A DNA stretch of 38,184 nt from Pirellulales bacterium (GCA_013360685.1 JABWBD010000021.1:1-38184); one strand, 5' to 3'; shown: positions 7,203 to 16,220, counted from the first letter of the stretch. Notes: generated by a model not told the origin, from the letters alone. Made by a program: numbers and translations.

Positions 7203-9341
7203 TCACTTTTCCGCCTGCACGTCGAACTCCGCCGTGAGCTGCGTGTCCTGCGCCACGTCGATCTCCACACGGGCCTCCTTGGAAGCTGCCGGTCCTGTCC
7301 AGCCTCGGAAGCGGAACTTCTTGCCCGCGGCGGGTCTCGTGGGGTTAGACGGATCCATGAATTGCCCCAGCCGCTCGCCCGTCCCGTAGCCCGCGGGCGT
7401 CTGCATCTCCGCAGGAACCACGTCGACGATCTCGACCACGTGTTTGCCGGGCTTGTCGAACGTGACGAAGAACTTGCCGAAATTCGGGCCCAGCGTGTAC
7501 TCCGTCGTCCAGGAGCCGCTGTGCGTCCAGTAGTCGAAACCGTCCACGCGGAAGCGGACGTTGCCCAGACCGGGCGCGGTGACCACGGTCAACCGCGGGC
7601 CGGGCTTCGTCAACTCATCGTCGGATGCTCCCGCGTACAGGAACACGCGCCCGGAATAGGCCGGCACGGGCAGCTTGCCCGTGGCTGTCGCGTCCACCAT
7701 CCGTCCCGCGCGGCCCTGCTCTTCAAAGCCGCCGTTCTTGAGCACTTCGCGCGGCGACTGCGGATCATCCAGGACCTTCAGCGACACGTCGTCGAACCAT
7801 GCCGTGCCGGCCTTATAGCGAAACAGCACGTTGTAGGTCAGACTCTTGATCGGCTTGGCCGGCTTGACTGTCACGGAACTCGCTTGCCAATCGTGCGTGC
7901 CGCAGGCAAAGGGGGCGACCTGCCCGAACAAGTTCGTCCCGTCGCGGTAGGCAATATCCAGATAGAGCGCGTAGTTGCCGTCCGGCTCGCCCGTGACGTC
8001 CCGGCACTTGCTCCACCCGGTGACCAGAATCGGTACCGGTTGTTCGTGGTTTAGTTCGACCGACTGGTTCGCTCCGCTCTCACCGCTGGCAACCGCGTTG
8101 ACGCAGCGCATCGAGCGCGTGCCGCCGTGCTTCTCCTGCGTATCCAGCGTGTAGCCGCCGGAACCGTAGCGGCTCCACTGCTCCGCGAGGCCGCCGGACA
8201 AATCGAAGAACCGTTTCGTGGGAATCGGCGGCTTGATCGTAATCGAACCATCCTTGGACCGGTCCGGATTCACCGCCACCAGGCCGGCCTCGAACGCCCG
8301 CCAATAGACGCCGTTTTCGGTCTCCTCGCCGCCCAGCGGCTTGCCGAGCCGCAGCCGATACAAAGGCGCCGAGTCCGGGTGGGAGAGCGGCATGCCGCCG
8401 TTCCACACGAAGCCGGCCAGCCGGGCCGTCGCGTAGCAGAACAAGGCGTCCTCCTGAACGCCGTAGGGCGTGCGGCCCAGATAGGAAAGGGCCTGGATTT
8501 GCTTGCCCGCGTTCAGATAGGGCTGCAACTTGACCCCCTGCTCGTGCCAATGGTTCTTCCAGTCGAACCATCGCTCCTTCGACACCCAGGTGCAGATGTA
8601 CGACTCCAGCATATCGGCGTCGATGTACTTCCAGTACTCTTTCGGGATGTGCAGCGGGCTGGCGGAGTTGACGATCAGGGCGCCGTCGGGCTGGTGCCGC
8701 TTGATCAACTCGCGCGTGCGTTTCAAGAGCATGGCAAAGGCGTGGTTCTGATCGTCGTGGAGGTGCTGGTGCTTGTTGAATTTCGGGCCGAAGCAGGGGA
8801 CGCGCGCGCTGATGTTGTCGACGAACACGCCGTCGGCGCCCAGCTCCATGATCTTCTGCACCCAGGCCAGCATGGCCTCCTGATAGGCCCCGACATTGGG
8901 GCAGGTGGTGTACATGTTCTTGGCGTCTTCCGATTCCCAGAAGCCGGACCGCTTTAGTTGGCCCTGCGGGTCGACCTCGATGAAGTCGGCGTGGTCCTTG
9001 AGGTTGACGCCCTGATAGGTCTGCGAAGCGAAGCCCTGGTAAAACGTTACATAGGGGAAGCACTTGATGCCGAGCGAACGGCAACGGGCGAAAAACTCGC
9101 GGTTCACCGGGCAGTGGGTAATGAACTTGACTTTGGATTGCGCCAAGGCATCCCAGCCCGCCGGATCGTAGCCGATCGCGTACGACTCGGATTCACGCAG
9201 CCACTGCGGCGCGGGCTCCCCGAAATCGATCGCAGGTTCCGCGGGCGCTTCGGCCGCCGCTGCGGAAAATGGCGCCGAACACAACAAAGCGGTAAAGGAA
9301 AACAACGCCAGTGACAACAGGTCAATCATTCGAGTGCGCAT
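7203..9341 (-). CDS. Secreted TIM-barrel glycoside hydrolase-like protein with C-terminal modules
   Basis: The start at 9341 is chosen because AAGGAG stands 7 bp upstream and a signal peptide follows directly (MRTRMIDLLSLALFSFTALL, with an AAAA cleavage region); this gives 712 residues. Residues 40-390 look like a (beta/alpha)8 barrel of the putative glycosyl hydrolase type: SLGIKCFPYVTFYQGF, GADGVFVDNISAR (acidic strand-end residues), ADMLESYICTWVSKERWFDW. Residues about 415-560 resemble a jelly-roll carbohydrate-binding module (HGGTRSMRCVNAVASGESGA to WFDDVSLKVLDD). The C-terminus (FRFRGWTG, TQLTAEFDV) recalls the InlB-type B-repeat. The protein is probably exported and acts on a polysaccharide, substrate unknown. 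The family could also be a catalytically inactive relative. Confidence 0.75.
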   Translation of the reverse strand: MRTRMIDLLSLALFSFTALLCSAPFSAAAAEAPAEPAIDFGEPAPQWLRESESYAIGYDPAGWDALAQSKVKFITHCPVNREFFARCRSLGIKCFPYVTFYQGFASQTYQGVNLKDHADFIEVDPQGQLKRSGFWESEDAKNMYTTCPNVGAYQEAMLAWVQKIMELGADGVFVDNISARVPCFGPKFNKHQHLHDDQNHAFAMLLKRTRELIKRHQPDGALIVNSASPLHIPKEYWKYIDADMLESYICTWVSKERWFDWKNHWHEQGVKLQPYLNAGKQIQALSYLGRTPYGVQEDALFCYATARLAGFVWNGGMPLSHPDSAPLYRLRLGKPLGGEETENGVYWRAFEAGLVAVNPDRSKDGSITIKPPIPTKRFFDLSGGLAEQWSRYGSGGYTLDTQEKHGGTRSMRCVNAVASGESGANQSVELNHEQPVPILVTGWSKCRDVTGEPDGNYALYLDIAYRDGTNLFGQVAPFACGTHDWQASSVTVKPAKPIKSLTYNVLFRYKAGTAWFDDVSLKVLDDPQSPREVLKNGGFEEQGRAGRMVDATATGKLPVPAYSGRVFLYAGASDDELTKPGPRLTVVTAPGLGNVRFRVDGFDYWTHSGSWTTEYTLGPNFGKFFVTFDKPGKHVVEIVDVVPAEMQTPAGYGTGERLGQFMDPSNPTRPAAGKKFRFRGWTGPAASKEARVEIDVAQDTQLTAEFDVQAEK

Positions 9342-9389
9342 GTCCGGCTCCTTCGATATCATGGTCTCGCGTTGTCGATTGTCCAGGGA

Positions 9390-9426
9390 GCACATGTTGC
9401 CGGCCGCGCGAACCGGCACCATGTGC
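9390..9426. promoter_or_regulatory. Hairpin upstream of the glycosidase-like gene
   Basis: GCACATGTTGCCGG (9390-9403) and CCGGCACCATGTGC (9413-9426) form a 14-bp stem with one mismatch around a 9-nt loop. It lies 49 bp upstream of the start codon at 9341 on the minus strand, so it would be in the leader or the promoter. It could be an operator or leader structure; no factor can be named. Confidence 0.35.
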
Positions 9427-9479
9427 CGCTCGGAACGCGCCGACTACTTAGGTGCGACTCCGCCGGGCCGGAACCCGGG

Positions 9480-9958
9480 GACGGGCCGATCCGCACTGAT
9501 CTTGACCTGAGGCAGACCGCTCGTCAATCGGGGACCTTGATGATCATCTCTCCCGCCAACAAGGACCGCTCCGCCAGCGTCGGCGAGTTCGTTGAAAAGG
9601 CTGCATCCGCGCTGGAAAGAGGGATTCACTTGTTGATCCTGGACCTCTTTCCGCCCGGACCTCATGAGCCGCAGGGAATGCACGGCACGCTGGTTGAGCG
9701 TCTGGCACCGTCGGACGCGGTCTACGATTTGCCGCTGGAAAAACCGCTGACACTGGCCAGCTACGCGGCCGGGCAGCCCGTCGATGTGTATCTCGAACAC
9801 ATCGCGATCGGTAGTCCGCTGCCGGAAATGCCGCTCTTTCTGCGACCCGACCGTTATATCAATTCAATGTTCCGCTGGAGTCGACGTATGAGGTCGCCTA
9901 CCACGGCACACCCGCGTTCTGGCGGAACGTTCTCGAACACGAGCACAGGACCAGCTAA
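9480..9958 (+). pseudogene. DUF4058-family remnant with 5-bp duplication frameshift
   Basis: The frame at 9540 reads MIISPANKDRSASVGEFVEK, then IHLLILDLFPPGPHEPQG and IGSPLPEMPLFLRPDRYIN. These are the conserved ILSPANK, VEIDLLR.G and PLP.IPLPLxPPD features of DUF4058, a family of unknown function common in cyanobacteria and planctomycetes. At 9859-9868 the bases TCAAT occur twice in a row. Removing one copy restores the expected ending VPLESTYEVAYHGTPAFWRN up to a TAA at 9956. About 100-150 N-terminal residues typical of the family are missing, and the upstream boundary is uncertain. The restored tail overlaps by a few bases the stop of the convergent SNF2 gene. The 5-bp tandem duplication points to replication slippage and loss of function. 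Confidence 0.7.
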
Positions 9959-12684
9959 GAGCCCGTTCCCCCGCCATCCCCGCCGCCGGCGACCAGGAGG
10001 CGGGCCAGGGTCTGGGCAAGGTTGTCGAGCATGCTCCGGTCGGGCAACGTGATCGAAAGGCGAGGCCGGCCCGAAGGGTCGTCTTCGACGCACTCGCAGA
10101 GCCGGTCCCGGAGGCGGCTGACCACGGGTTCCGCCGGGGGCGGCGCCTGGTCTTGCGAAACCAACTCGCCCAGAAAGTTGAACACGGCGCCGAGCAGTTC
10201 GCCGCCCGCGGCAGCGACCCGCTCGCGACGCTGGGCGAGCTCCTGGACCTCGCCGACGACCTCCTTTTTCTTGCTCACGTCGACGGCCGCCTCCGGCTGG
10301 GCCCCCAAGAGCACCTCCAGGCGGCGGCGGAGCGCCTCCATGCCGCTGTCGAAGTCGACATGCTTGACGTCGGAATCCGGGTCAAGCGCCGCCAGGGCCA
10401 GATCGTGCTTGGCGGAAAGGGTCTTCAGCAGTTTCTCTTCGATGGTGTCCTCCGTCACTAGCACGTAGACCTGGACCGGGCGCTTCTGGCCCATCCGATG
10501 GGCGCGGCCGATCCGCTGCTCCAGCACGGCTGGGTTCCAGGGGAGATCGACGTTGATCACCGTGTCGGCAGCCTGGAGGTTCAGGCCCGTCGAGCCGGCG
10601 TTCGTGGCGATGAACAGGCGGCACCGCGGGTCGTTGGTGAAGCGGTGCACCAGCTCCTGGCGCTTCTTCTGAGGCACCGAGCCGTCCAGCCGCACGTAAT
10701 CCAGCATGCACCGCTTGAGGATCGGCTCGATCAGGTTGAGCATCGTGGTCCACTCGGAGAACAACACCGCCTTGCGCTCCGGCTCCGCAAAGAGCCCCTC
10801 GATCAGTTCCGCCAGGTGCTCGAGCTTGGTGGAAAAGCCGGGCGGCTTCTTGTCGCAAAGATAGGTGCTGTCAGCGGACATGCGGGCCATGAGCAGCGCC
10901 CTCTGGAGCCGCAAGAGATCCATCTCCGTGAGGAAGGCCTTCCTGGTGATCTGGTTGACGATCCACATCTGCGCGGCGTTGATCTCAGCCTGTTCTTCGG
11001 TGGGCGCTATGCGGATGATCTCCGTGGTGCGCGGCGGAAGCTGCTGCAGGACCGATTCTCGCGTCCGCCGCAGCAGGACCGGCCTGAGGTTCGCACGGAG
11101 CTGATCCAGGTTCGTATAGCCGGTCACGCGGCCAGTTTCGTCGACCAACCGGTGGCGATGGAAGAAGCGAAAGCCCGGCCCCAGGCGGCGGTCGTCCACG
11201 AATTGGACCACCGAGTAAAGCTCGTCCAGGCGGTTTTCCAGGGGCGTGCCGCTGAGGACCAGGGCGAACGGCGACCTGAGCCCCTTCATCACCCGAGCGG
11301 TCTTCGATTCCCAATTCTTGATCCGCTGGCCCTCGTCGAGAATGATCAGGTCCCAGCGGACCCGCTCGATGGCCAGGATGTCGCGAAGCACCTGTTCGTA
11401 GTTGCAGATGGTGAAGAAGCAGTTGTTGTCGTACTGCTTGGCGCGACCGGCGGTGCTGCCGGCGACGATCTGCGCCTCGCGATGGGAGAAGCGGCGGATT
11501 TCGCTTCGCCACTGCGACTTGACCGAGGCGGGACAGACGACCAGCACCTTGCGGATCCCTGCTTCCTGGGCCAAGAGCTCGGCGGCGCCCACACCTTGAA
11601 TTGTCTTGCCCAGGCCCATATCGTCGGCAATGACTGCCCGCCCCGCGCCCACCGCGAAGGCGATGCCGTCAAGCTGATAAGGCAGCAGTTCGACCTTGAG
11701 CAAGCCCTTGCGGAGCGGATGGCGGGCCGAGTCCTTGCGGATTTCGGCCACGCGGTCGGCCATGCGTTGCTGGAAGAGCCGGTGTTCGATGAACGCTTCG
11801 GCGTCGGGATAGACGGCGACCTCGTGGCCCATCCGGCCGAGCTTGCCGATGCAGTCGACCAGTCGCCGCACGTCGTCGATCGGGCCGTCGGCGAGCTTGC
11901 CGACGGCTGCGACGAGTTCCGGCTTGGGCCGATCGGGCAGGCGGAGGTGGAGCGTCATCTCTTCGCCGTAGAGGATGTGGACCAGAATCTCGCGGTTGCG
12001 GTAAGGCTTGCTGCGGACCGGGGCCGGAAAACGTCTCTCGACCCGCTGCAAGGTGTAGAGGATGTGCTTGCAGGTGCCGAGCGTGTTAGTGCGGAAGTCG
12101 GGGCAGGAGCAGTACGATTGGCCGCGCTGGTCGCCGCGGAGGGCCACGCGGTAGGTCTTGCCGGAAAGCTCGCTGGTGATCGTGTAGTCGGTCCAAGGCA
12201 ACTTGGGATCGGCCGACTTGAGGCGGAATTTCTCGATCTTCGCCCGTTTTTGCCGCTCGAGGATCGCCCTCTGGACCAGTTCCTCTTCGCTGAGATGTTC
12301 CAGGGGGATCTCCTCGATGGGTGGAACGGCCAGGCCGAGGGGCGTCTTCTCTTCGAGAATCAGGGAGACGGCGGCCGCGATGTGTTCGCACATCCCCTCG
12401 CAGGCCGTGCAGTTGAAGACCAGCCGGTTGCGCGCTGCTGCCATCGTGGTGATCGTGACGACGACGTTTTCGCGATTGGGACCGGCGGCGGCCAGGGTAA
12501 GGCGGAACAAGTCGCCGCCCAGGTAGACGTCCCGAGCGATGTCGATCGAGTCGTATTTCGCCGCCGCGCGCTGGATCAACTGCTCACCTTCGAGGCCCAA
12601 GAGCTGGCAGGCGAGGCGATAGGTGAGGCGGGAGAGGCGATCGTAGAGCGCCAGCTTGCCGCGTTTCTTGGTCGTGGTGGCCAT
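9955..12684 (-). CDS. SNF2-family ATPase with SWIM zinc finger
   Basis: A 909-residue protein; the ATG at 12684 follows GCAGGAGA at a good distance. The N-terminal region has two cysteine/histidine sites: C92-x2-C95-x3-C99-x-H101 and a true SWIM motif C192-x-C194-x10-C205-x-H207. From about 335 comes a complete SNF2 ATPase: LLPYQLDGIAFAV, ADDMGLGKT (Walker A, K360), LDEGQ in place of DEAH (450-453), LVLSGTPLENRLDEL, VLFSEWTTML, TNAGSTGLNLQAADTV and RIGRAHRMGQ (motif VI). SNF2 proteins translocate on double-stranded DNA and remodel protein-DNA complexes; SWIM domains bind DNA or proteins. It is the last gene of a three-gene minus-strand set with a second SNF2 protein and a zinc-ribbon protein, suggesting a shared machine in repair, transcription recycling or defence; which one cannot be told. 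Confidence 0.9.
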   Translation of the reverse strand: MATTTKKRGKLALYDRLSRLTYRLACQLLGLEGEQLIQRAAAKYDSIDIARDVYLGGDLFRLTLAAAGPNRENVVVTITTMAAARNRLVFNCTACEGMCEHIAAAVSLILEEKTPLGLAVPPIEEIPLEHLSEEELVQRAILERQKRAKIEKFRLKSADPKLPWTDYTITSELSGKTYRVALRGDQRGQSYCSCPDFRTNTLGTCKHILYTLQRVERRFPAPVRSKPYRNREILVHILYGEEMTLHLRLPDRPKPELVAAVGKLADGPIDDVRRLVDCIGKLGRMGHEVAVYPDAEAFIEHRLFQQRMADRVAEIRKDSARHPLRKGLLKVELLPYQLDGIAFAVGAGRAVIADDMGLGKTIQGVGAAELLAQEAGIRKVLVVCPASVKSQWRSEIRRFSHREAQIVAGSTAGRAKQYDNNCFFTICNYEQVLRDILAIERVRWDLIILDEGQRIKNWESKTARVMKGLRSPFALVLSGTPLENRLDELYSVVQFVDDRRLGPGFRFFHRHRLVDETGRVTGYTNLDQLRANLRPVLLRRTRESVLQQLPPRTTEIIRIAPTEEQAEINAAQMWIVNQITRKAFLTEMDLLRLQRALLMARMSADSTYLCDKKPPGFSTKLEHLAELIEGLFAEPERKAVLFSEWTTMLNLIEPILKRCMLDYVRLDGSVPQKKRQELVHRFTNDPRCRLFIATNAGSTGLNLQAADTVINVDLPWNPAVLEQRIGRAHRMGQKRPVQVYVLVTEDTIEEKLLKTLSAKHDLALAALDPDSDVKHVDFDSGMEALRRRLEVLLGAQPEAAVDVSKKKEVVGEVQELAQRRERVAAAGGELLGAVFNFLGELVSQDQAPPPAEPVVSRLRDRLCECVEDDPSGRPRLSITLPDRSMLDNLAQTLARLLVAGGGDGGGTGS

Positions 12685-12744
12685 CGGAATCTCCTGCAAG
12701 GTGAGCCACGGGCGTAAGCCCGGCGGGTACGGTCCGGCGCCGAA

Positions 12745-12834
12745 GGGTTCGGAGTTCAGGGTTCGGAGTTCAGGGTTCGGAGTTCAGGGTTCGGAGTTCA
12801 GAGTTCGGAGTTCAGAGTTCGGAGTTCAGAGTTC
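12745..12834. repeat. 14-bp tandem repeat, six units
   Basis: Four perfect copies of GGGTTCGGAGTTCA (12745-12800) are followed by two copies with A in place of the second G (12801-12828) and a partial unit. A partly complementary stretch, CTGAACCCTGAACCCTGA, lies at about 12864-12881, so the transcript could fold back. It occupies the 208-bp gap between two genes of the dual-SNF2 set. Copy number is likely to vary between strains. Confidence 0.9.
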
Positions 12835-12892
12835 AGATTTGCAATGGCGGGTGCAATCCAATGCTGAACCCTGAACCCTGACCACCGAACCC

Positions 12893-13924
12893 TCACTTCG
12901 CTGCACAGGTTGGGCATAGCGGTTCGACCTCGTCATCGGTGAAGGCGATGGAGAAGGTTGCCCGGCCGCAGCGGCTGCAGCGGACCGGCTCGAGATGCTT
13001 CGTGATCGGGTTCCAATAGACGGTGTGCGCCCGCCTCGCGCGCTTGCGGTGCACCGACAAGTCGACTGCCAGGCTGGGCAGGTCGGTGCGGACGAGAACG
13101 AGCGGTTTCAGGACGGCCTCCATGGCGTAGCGCTCGTCGAGTTCGCCCAGCTTGCGGCGGAGTTCCAATTGGACCGCGCGTTTCTTCGCCTCCAACTGCT
13201 CCGGTTCCACTGGTTTGGCCCGGCCGCGCGGCGATTTGTGCTCGGTTTCGCGCAACAGCGCGTTGTAGTACTCGCGGAGACGCCTGCGGTCGCGGGCCAG
13301 GCGGTCGTCCATCCGCCCCACGAAATCGGCCGCCAACTGCGGCACGCGGGACCGCGCCAAGTGCTCGGCCTGGAAGTAGGTCGACGGCATTTGGCTTTCG
13401 GCCGACGGGTTGGGCTCGACCTGCCAGAGAGCCAGCGGGTCGGGGAGCTCAACCTCCGCGCCGGAGGCGGCGTTGAGCGTGACGGGGAGCCGCGTTTCCC
13501 AGCGGTCCTCCGACGCGATGGAGGCGAGGAACCACCAGGTGTGGTACTCGACGCGGACCGGCCGCGTCGCCGCCACCCGCACCTGCGCGTTCAGCCAGGT
13601 GAACGCGCGGTGGACCGCCTCGTCCAGGTCGCCCCGTTTCAGGTAGAGGTCCTTGATTTGAAACGTGCCGATTCGCGGTTCGGCGTCGAGGAGCCGGCTG
13701 GAGGTCTCGAGAAAATCGCCGGCGAGATTCACGTGCCAGCCCTCGCCGTAAGGCTCCGTGGAGAGGCGGACCAATTCGCTGTCGGCCTCCAGGGCATGGG
13801 CGGCCTCATCGGGCAGGACGGCGTTTCCTTCCGGGGCGTCGGGTGGCCAATCCACCAGGGCGCCGCGACGCTCCAGCAGGCGAGTGGCAAACGTGCGAAG
13901 CTCCTCCTGGATGCCGGCGGTCAT
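12893..13924 (-). CDS. Coiled-coil/zinc-ribbon protein linked to SNF2 ATPase
   Basis: A 343-residue protein whose ATG overlaps the stop of the upstream SNF2 gene in ATGA, so the two are translationally coupled. I do not recognise a named family. Visible parts are an N-terminal globular region (WHVNLAGDFLETSSRLLD), a charged helical, probably coiled-coil stretch at about 205-270 (RLARDRRRLREYYNALLRE, then EQLEAKKRAVQLELRRKLGE) and a C-terminal zinc ribbon, C316-x2-C319 and C337-x2-C340. Some large bacterial SNF2/HepA proteins carry an extended C-terminal region after the ATPase; this may be that region as a separate subunit, which is inference. It probably binds the SNF2 partner and nucleic acid or protein. 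Its stop lies 208 bp before the SWIM-SNF2 start, with tandem repeats between. Confidence 0.75.
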   Translation of the reverse strand: MTAGIQEELRTFATRLLERRGALVDWPPDAPEGNAVLPDEAAHALEADSELVRLSTEPYGEGWHVNLAGDFLETSSRLLDAEPRIGTFQIKDLYLKRGDLDEAVHRAFTWLNAQVRVAATRPVRVEYHTWWFLASIASEDRWETRLPVTLNAASGAEVELPDPLALWQVEPNPSAESQMPSTYFQAEHLARSRVPQLAADFVGRMDDRLARDRRRLREYYNALLRETEHKSPRGRAKPVEPEQLEAKKRAVQLELRRKLGELDERYAMEAVLKPLVLVRTDLPSLAVDLSVHRKRARRAHTVYWNPITKHLEPVRCSRCGRATFSIAFTDDEVEPLCPTCAAK

Positions 13925-15804
13925 TCGTAGTCGTCTCCGAAGAGCGCTTCGTCGAGTTTCTTCGTTTCCAGGTACTTCTCTTGCGCATCCAGCAGCGACT
14001 CGCCCAGAGCGTTGAAAGAGCGGTCCAGTTCTTCGTCGGTGTGCGACCGCAGCCAGAGGTTGAGCACCAGGGATTCGAATTCCTCGCCTCCTTCCAGGTT
14101 TCCGAGGATCGAACCGACCTCGCCCACCACGAGCTCGAACATCCGGATCTTCTCGGTCAAGAGGTCCAGGAGCTTGGCTTCGAGGGAACCTGGGGTGCAG
14201 AGATTGAATACGAAGACCTCGCGGGTCTGGCCGATGCGGTGGATGCGGCCGACCCGCTGCTCGATCTTCATCGGGTTCCAGGGGAGATCGAAATTGACCA
14301 GCGTATTGGCGAACTGCAAGTTGCGCCCCTCTCCCCCCGACTCGGAGCAGAGCATGACGGGCACCGAATCGCGAAACGCTGCCACCGACTCGTCTTTCTG
14401 CCGGTCGGACTGGGCGCCGGAATAGCTGACGTAGCGGAGGCCGGCCTCCTCGAGAAGCTGCTGCAAATGCTCCAGGGTCCGGCGGAAGTTGGCGAAGACC
14501 AGGACCTTCTCGCCGCGGCTTTGACGCAGCAGCTCCAAGAGCCGCTCGTCTTTCGCGGAACGATCGACGTTGTTGGCGAGCTCAATAACCGGCCGTGCCG
14601 TCGGATCCTCGCCGGCGATGTTCGCCAGCGACTGGCCGAGGGCGCGGGGATGGCTGCCCGAGGCCAACAGCAGCGTACTCAACTGCTTCCGGGAGAACGG
14701 CGCCGGCGGATGGTCAGGCAGCGGAGCGGAGCCGGCGCCGCCGGGTCGGTTTGGCTCGTCGAATTCCACGGCAAGACTGCCGCTGTCGTCATCGGCCGCG
14801 GTGTCTTGGCCGGTTGCCTCGCTGCGGAGCCGGAGGTACTCGTTCAATCGGCGGTAAAGGGCCTCCTCGGCGCCGCGCGGCTGGGCCATCAACGTTTGGG
14901 CATAGCGCGGGGGAAGATCCATCTGGACCAGGCTCCGCGTATTGCGGATCATCACCTCGCCCAAAAGGGACCGCAAGCGTTCGCGGTTCAGCGGGTCGCG
15001 CGGGTTGCCGCGGCGGATGTATCTCTTCTTGAAATGGCTCTCCGTTTGCAAGTGGCCCGGCTCCAAGAGCGTCAGCAGGTTGTAGAGTTCCAGCAGGTTG
15101 TTCTGGACGGGCGTCGCCGTCAGGAGAAAAAGGTGCCGGCGCTTCAGGGAGTTGACCAACTGCCAGTTGCGGGTCGTCCGGTTCTTGCAGTGATGGGCCT
15201 CGTCGACGATGACCAGATCCCAGGGCACGGCCGTGATCGCCTGGGCCCGGCGAGCGCTCTTGGCGAAAGAGAGCGACGCCAGAACGCGGTCCTGCCCGGC
15301 CCAGAAGTCCGGCCGGTCGGACGTGGCGGTCCTGGGAGGGACCGTGAACTCCAGGCCGAATTTCGACCGCAATTCCTCCTGCCACTGCGAGACCAGAGGC
15401 GTGGGCACGAGAATCAGCACGCGTCGGACCAGGCCTCGCAGCAGGTATTCCCGCAAGAGCAGGCAGGCTTCGATCGTCTTGCCAAGCCCGACTTCGTCGG
15501 CCAGCAGGACCCGGCCGCGGAAGTGCCGCAGCACTTTCCGGACGGTCTCGATCTGGTGCGGCAGGTGTTCGACGCCATGAAGCCCCTCCAGGCAGAGGAG
15601 CTGATCGAATCCACGCAACAGCCCGAGCCGCGCGTGCTCGAGGTGGAGCAGCAGCGATTCCTTATCGATCGTCGTCGGGCCCGCCGGAGCCGGTTCGGCC
15701 CGAAATGTGATCGGGATCCCCCCAGGCGTCTGCCAGCGGTCGGCAGGCTGCAATGTCTGGAGCGACGGGTTGTGGTTGTGAACGTCCTGAGCTGAAGGGG
15801 GCAC
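13921..15804 (-). CDS. SNF2-family (HepA/RapA-like) ATPase
   Basis: The frame is open to 16056, but the first ~85 residues look non-coding. I place the start at the GTG at 15804, preceded by TTGAGGAAC about 8 bp upstream, giving 627 residues. Motifs: LPHQIETVRKVLRHFRGRVL, ADEVGLGKT (Walker A, K109), DLVIVDEAHHCKN (201-204 DEAH), LLTATPVQNNLLELYNLLTL, VLVFANFRRTLEHLQQLL, ESGGEGRNLQFANTLVNFDL and RVGRIHRIGQTREVFVFNL. This is a complete SNF2 ATPase core of the HepA/RapA kind, double-stranded DNA translocases; E. coli RapA recycles RNA polymerase. An acidic low-complexity insert (DTAADDDSGSLAVEFDEPN) lies between the two ATPase lobes. It is the first gene of the dual-SNF2 set and overlaps the next gene by 4 bp. 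Confidence 0.88.
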   Translation of the reverse strand: MPPSAQDVHNHNPSLQTLQPADRWQTPGGIPITFRAEPAPAGPTTIDKESLLLHLEHARLGLLRGFDQLLCLEGLHGVEHLPHQIETVRKVLRHFRGRVLLADEVGLGKTIEACLLLREYLLRGLVRRVLILVPTPLVSQWQEELRSKFGLEFTVPPRTATSDRPDFWAGQDRVLASLSFAKSARRAQAITAVPWDLVIVDEAHHCKNRTTRNWQLVNSLKRRHLFLLTATPVQNNLLELYNLLTLLEPGHLQTESHFKKRYIRRGNPRDPLNRERLRSLLGEVMIRNTRSLVQMDLPPRYAQTLMAQPRGAEEALYRRLNEYLRLRSEATGQDTAADDDSGSLAVEFDEPNRPGGAGSAPLPDHPPAPFSRKQLSTLLLASGSHPRALGQSLANIAGEDPTARPVIELANNVDRSAKDERLLELLRQSRGEKVLVFANFRRTLEHLQQLLEEAGLRYVSYSGAQSDRQKDESVAAFRDSVPVMLCSESGGEGRNLQFANTLVNFDLPWNPMKIEQRVGRIHRIGQTREVFVFNLCTPGSLEAKLLDLLTEKIRMFELVVGEVGSILGNLEGGEEFESLVLNLWLRSHTDEELDRSFNALGESLLDAQEKYLETKKLDEALFGDDYE

Positions 15805-16220
15805 GAATCCGTTCCTCAACCGGCTTCCACTCCGATTCGGGGCGTGGTTCAAAAACCCGCACACGCGCCTCGCCACGGTGCGTTTCTTCGGGTGCTTGGC
15901 TCGGGGCCAGACCTCGTTGTTGAACCACGCCCGATTGGTCTTCCGGCGGCCGACCGAATAGGCGGCCGTCGGACAAGATTCCGCTCTTGAGCCACCATTG
16001 TGACGAACGCACCGCGGAACGTCAACCGGCCCGGTCGGCAGCCCGAAAGGAAGCACCGGAGTCTGGGGACCGGGGCGGTCTCGGGCGACTTTGACGGGCT
16101 GGATGCTACCGGGGAGACGACACCCCGCAAGCAGAGGAGTTGAGTTCGAGCCTGCAAAGACTGTCTGGGTTGGTCTGCCGTGCGGAGGCTCCCGACACGG
16201 TTGTTCAAGGCATGCGAATC
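15805..16220. other. Gap between SNF2 set and oxidoreductase gene
   Basis: About 415 bp with no convincing coding frame. It is upstream of the SNF2 set and downstream of the oxidoreductase gene on the minus strand, so a promoter for the SNF2 set probably lies here. I see no clear -35/-10 pair or hairpin. Confidence 0.4.

Noticed and set aside
10498..12717. A 739-residue plus-strand open frame opposite the SWIM-SNF2 gene
   Set aside because: All SNF2 motifs read on the minus strand; this frame is a codon-bias shadow.
12745..12834. Tandem units considered as a CRISPR array
   Set aside because: The units are 14 bp and contiguous, without spacers, and no cas gene is present.
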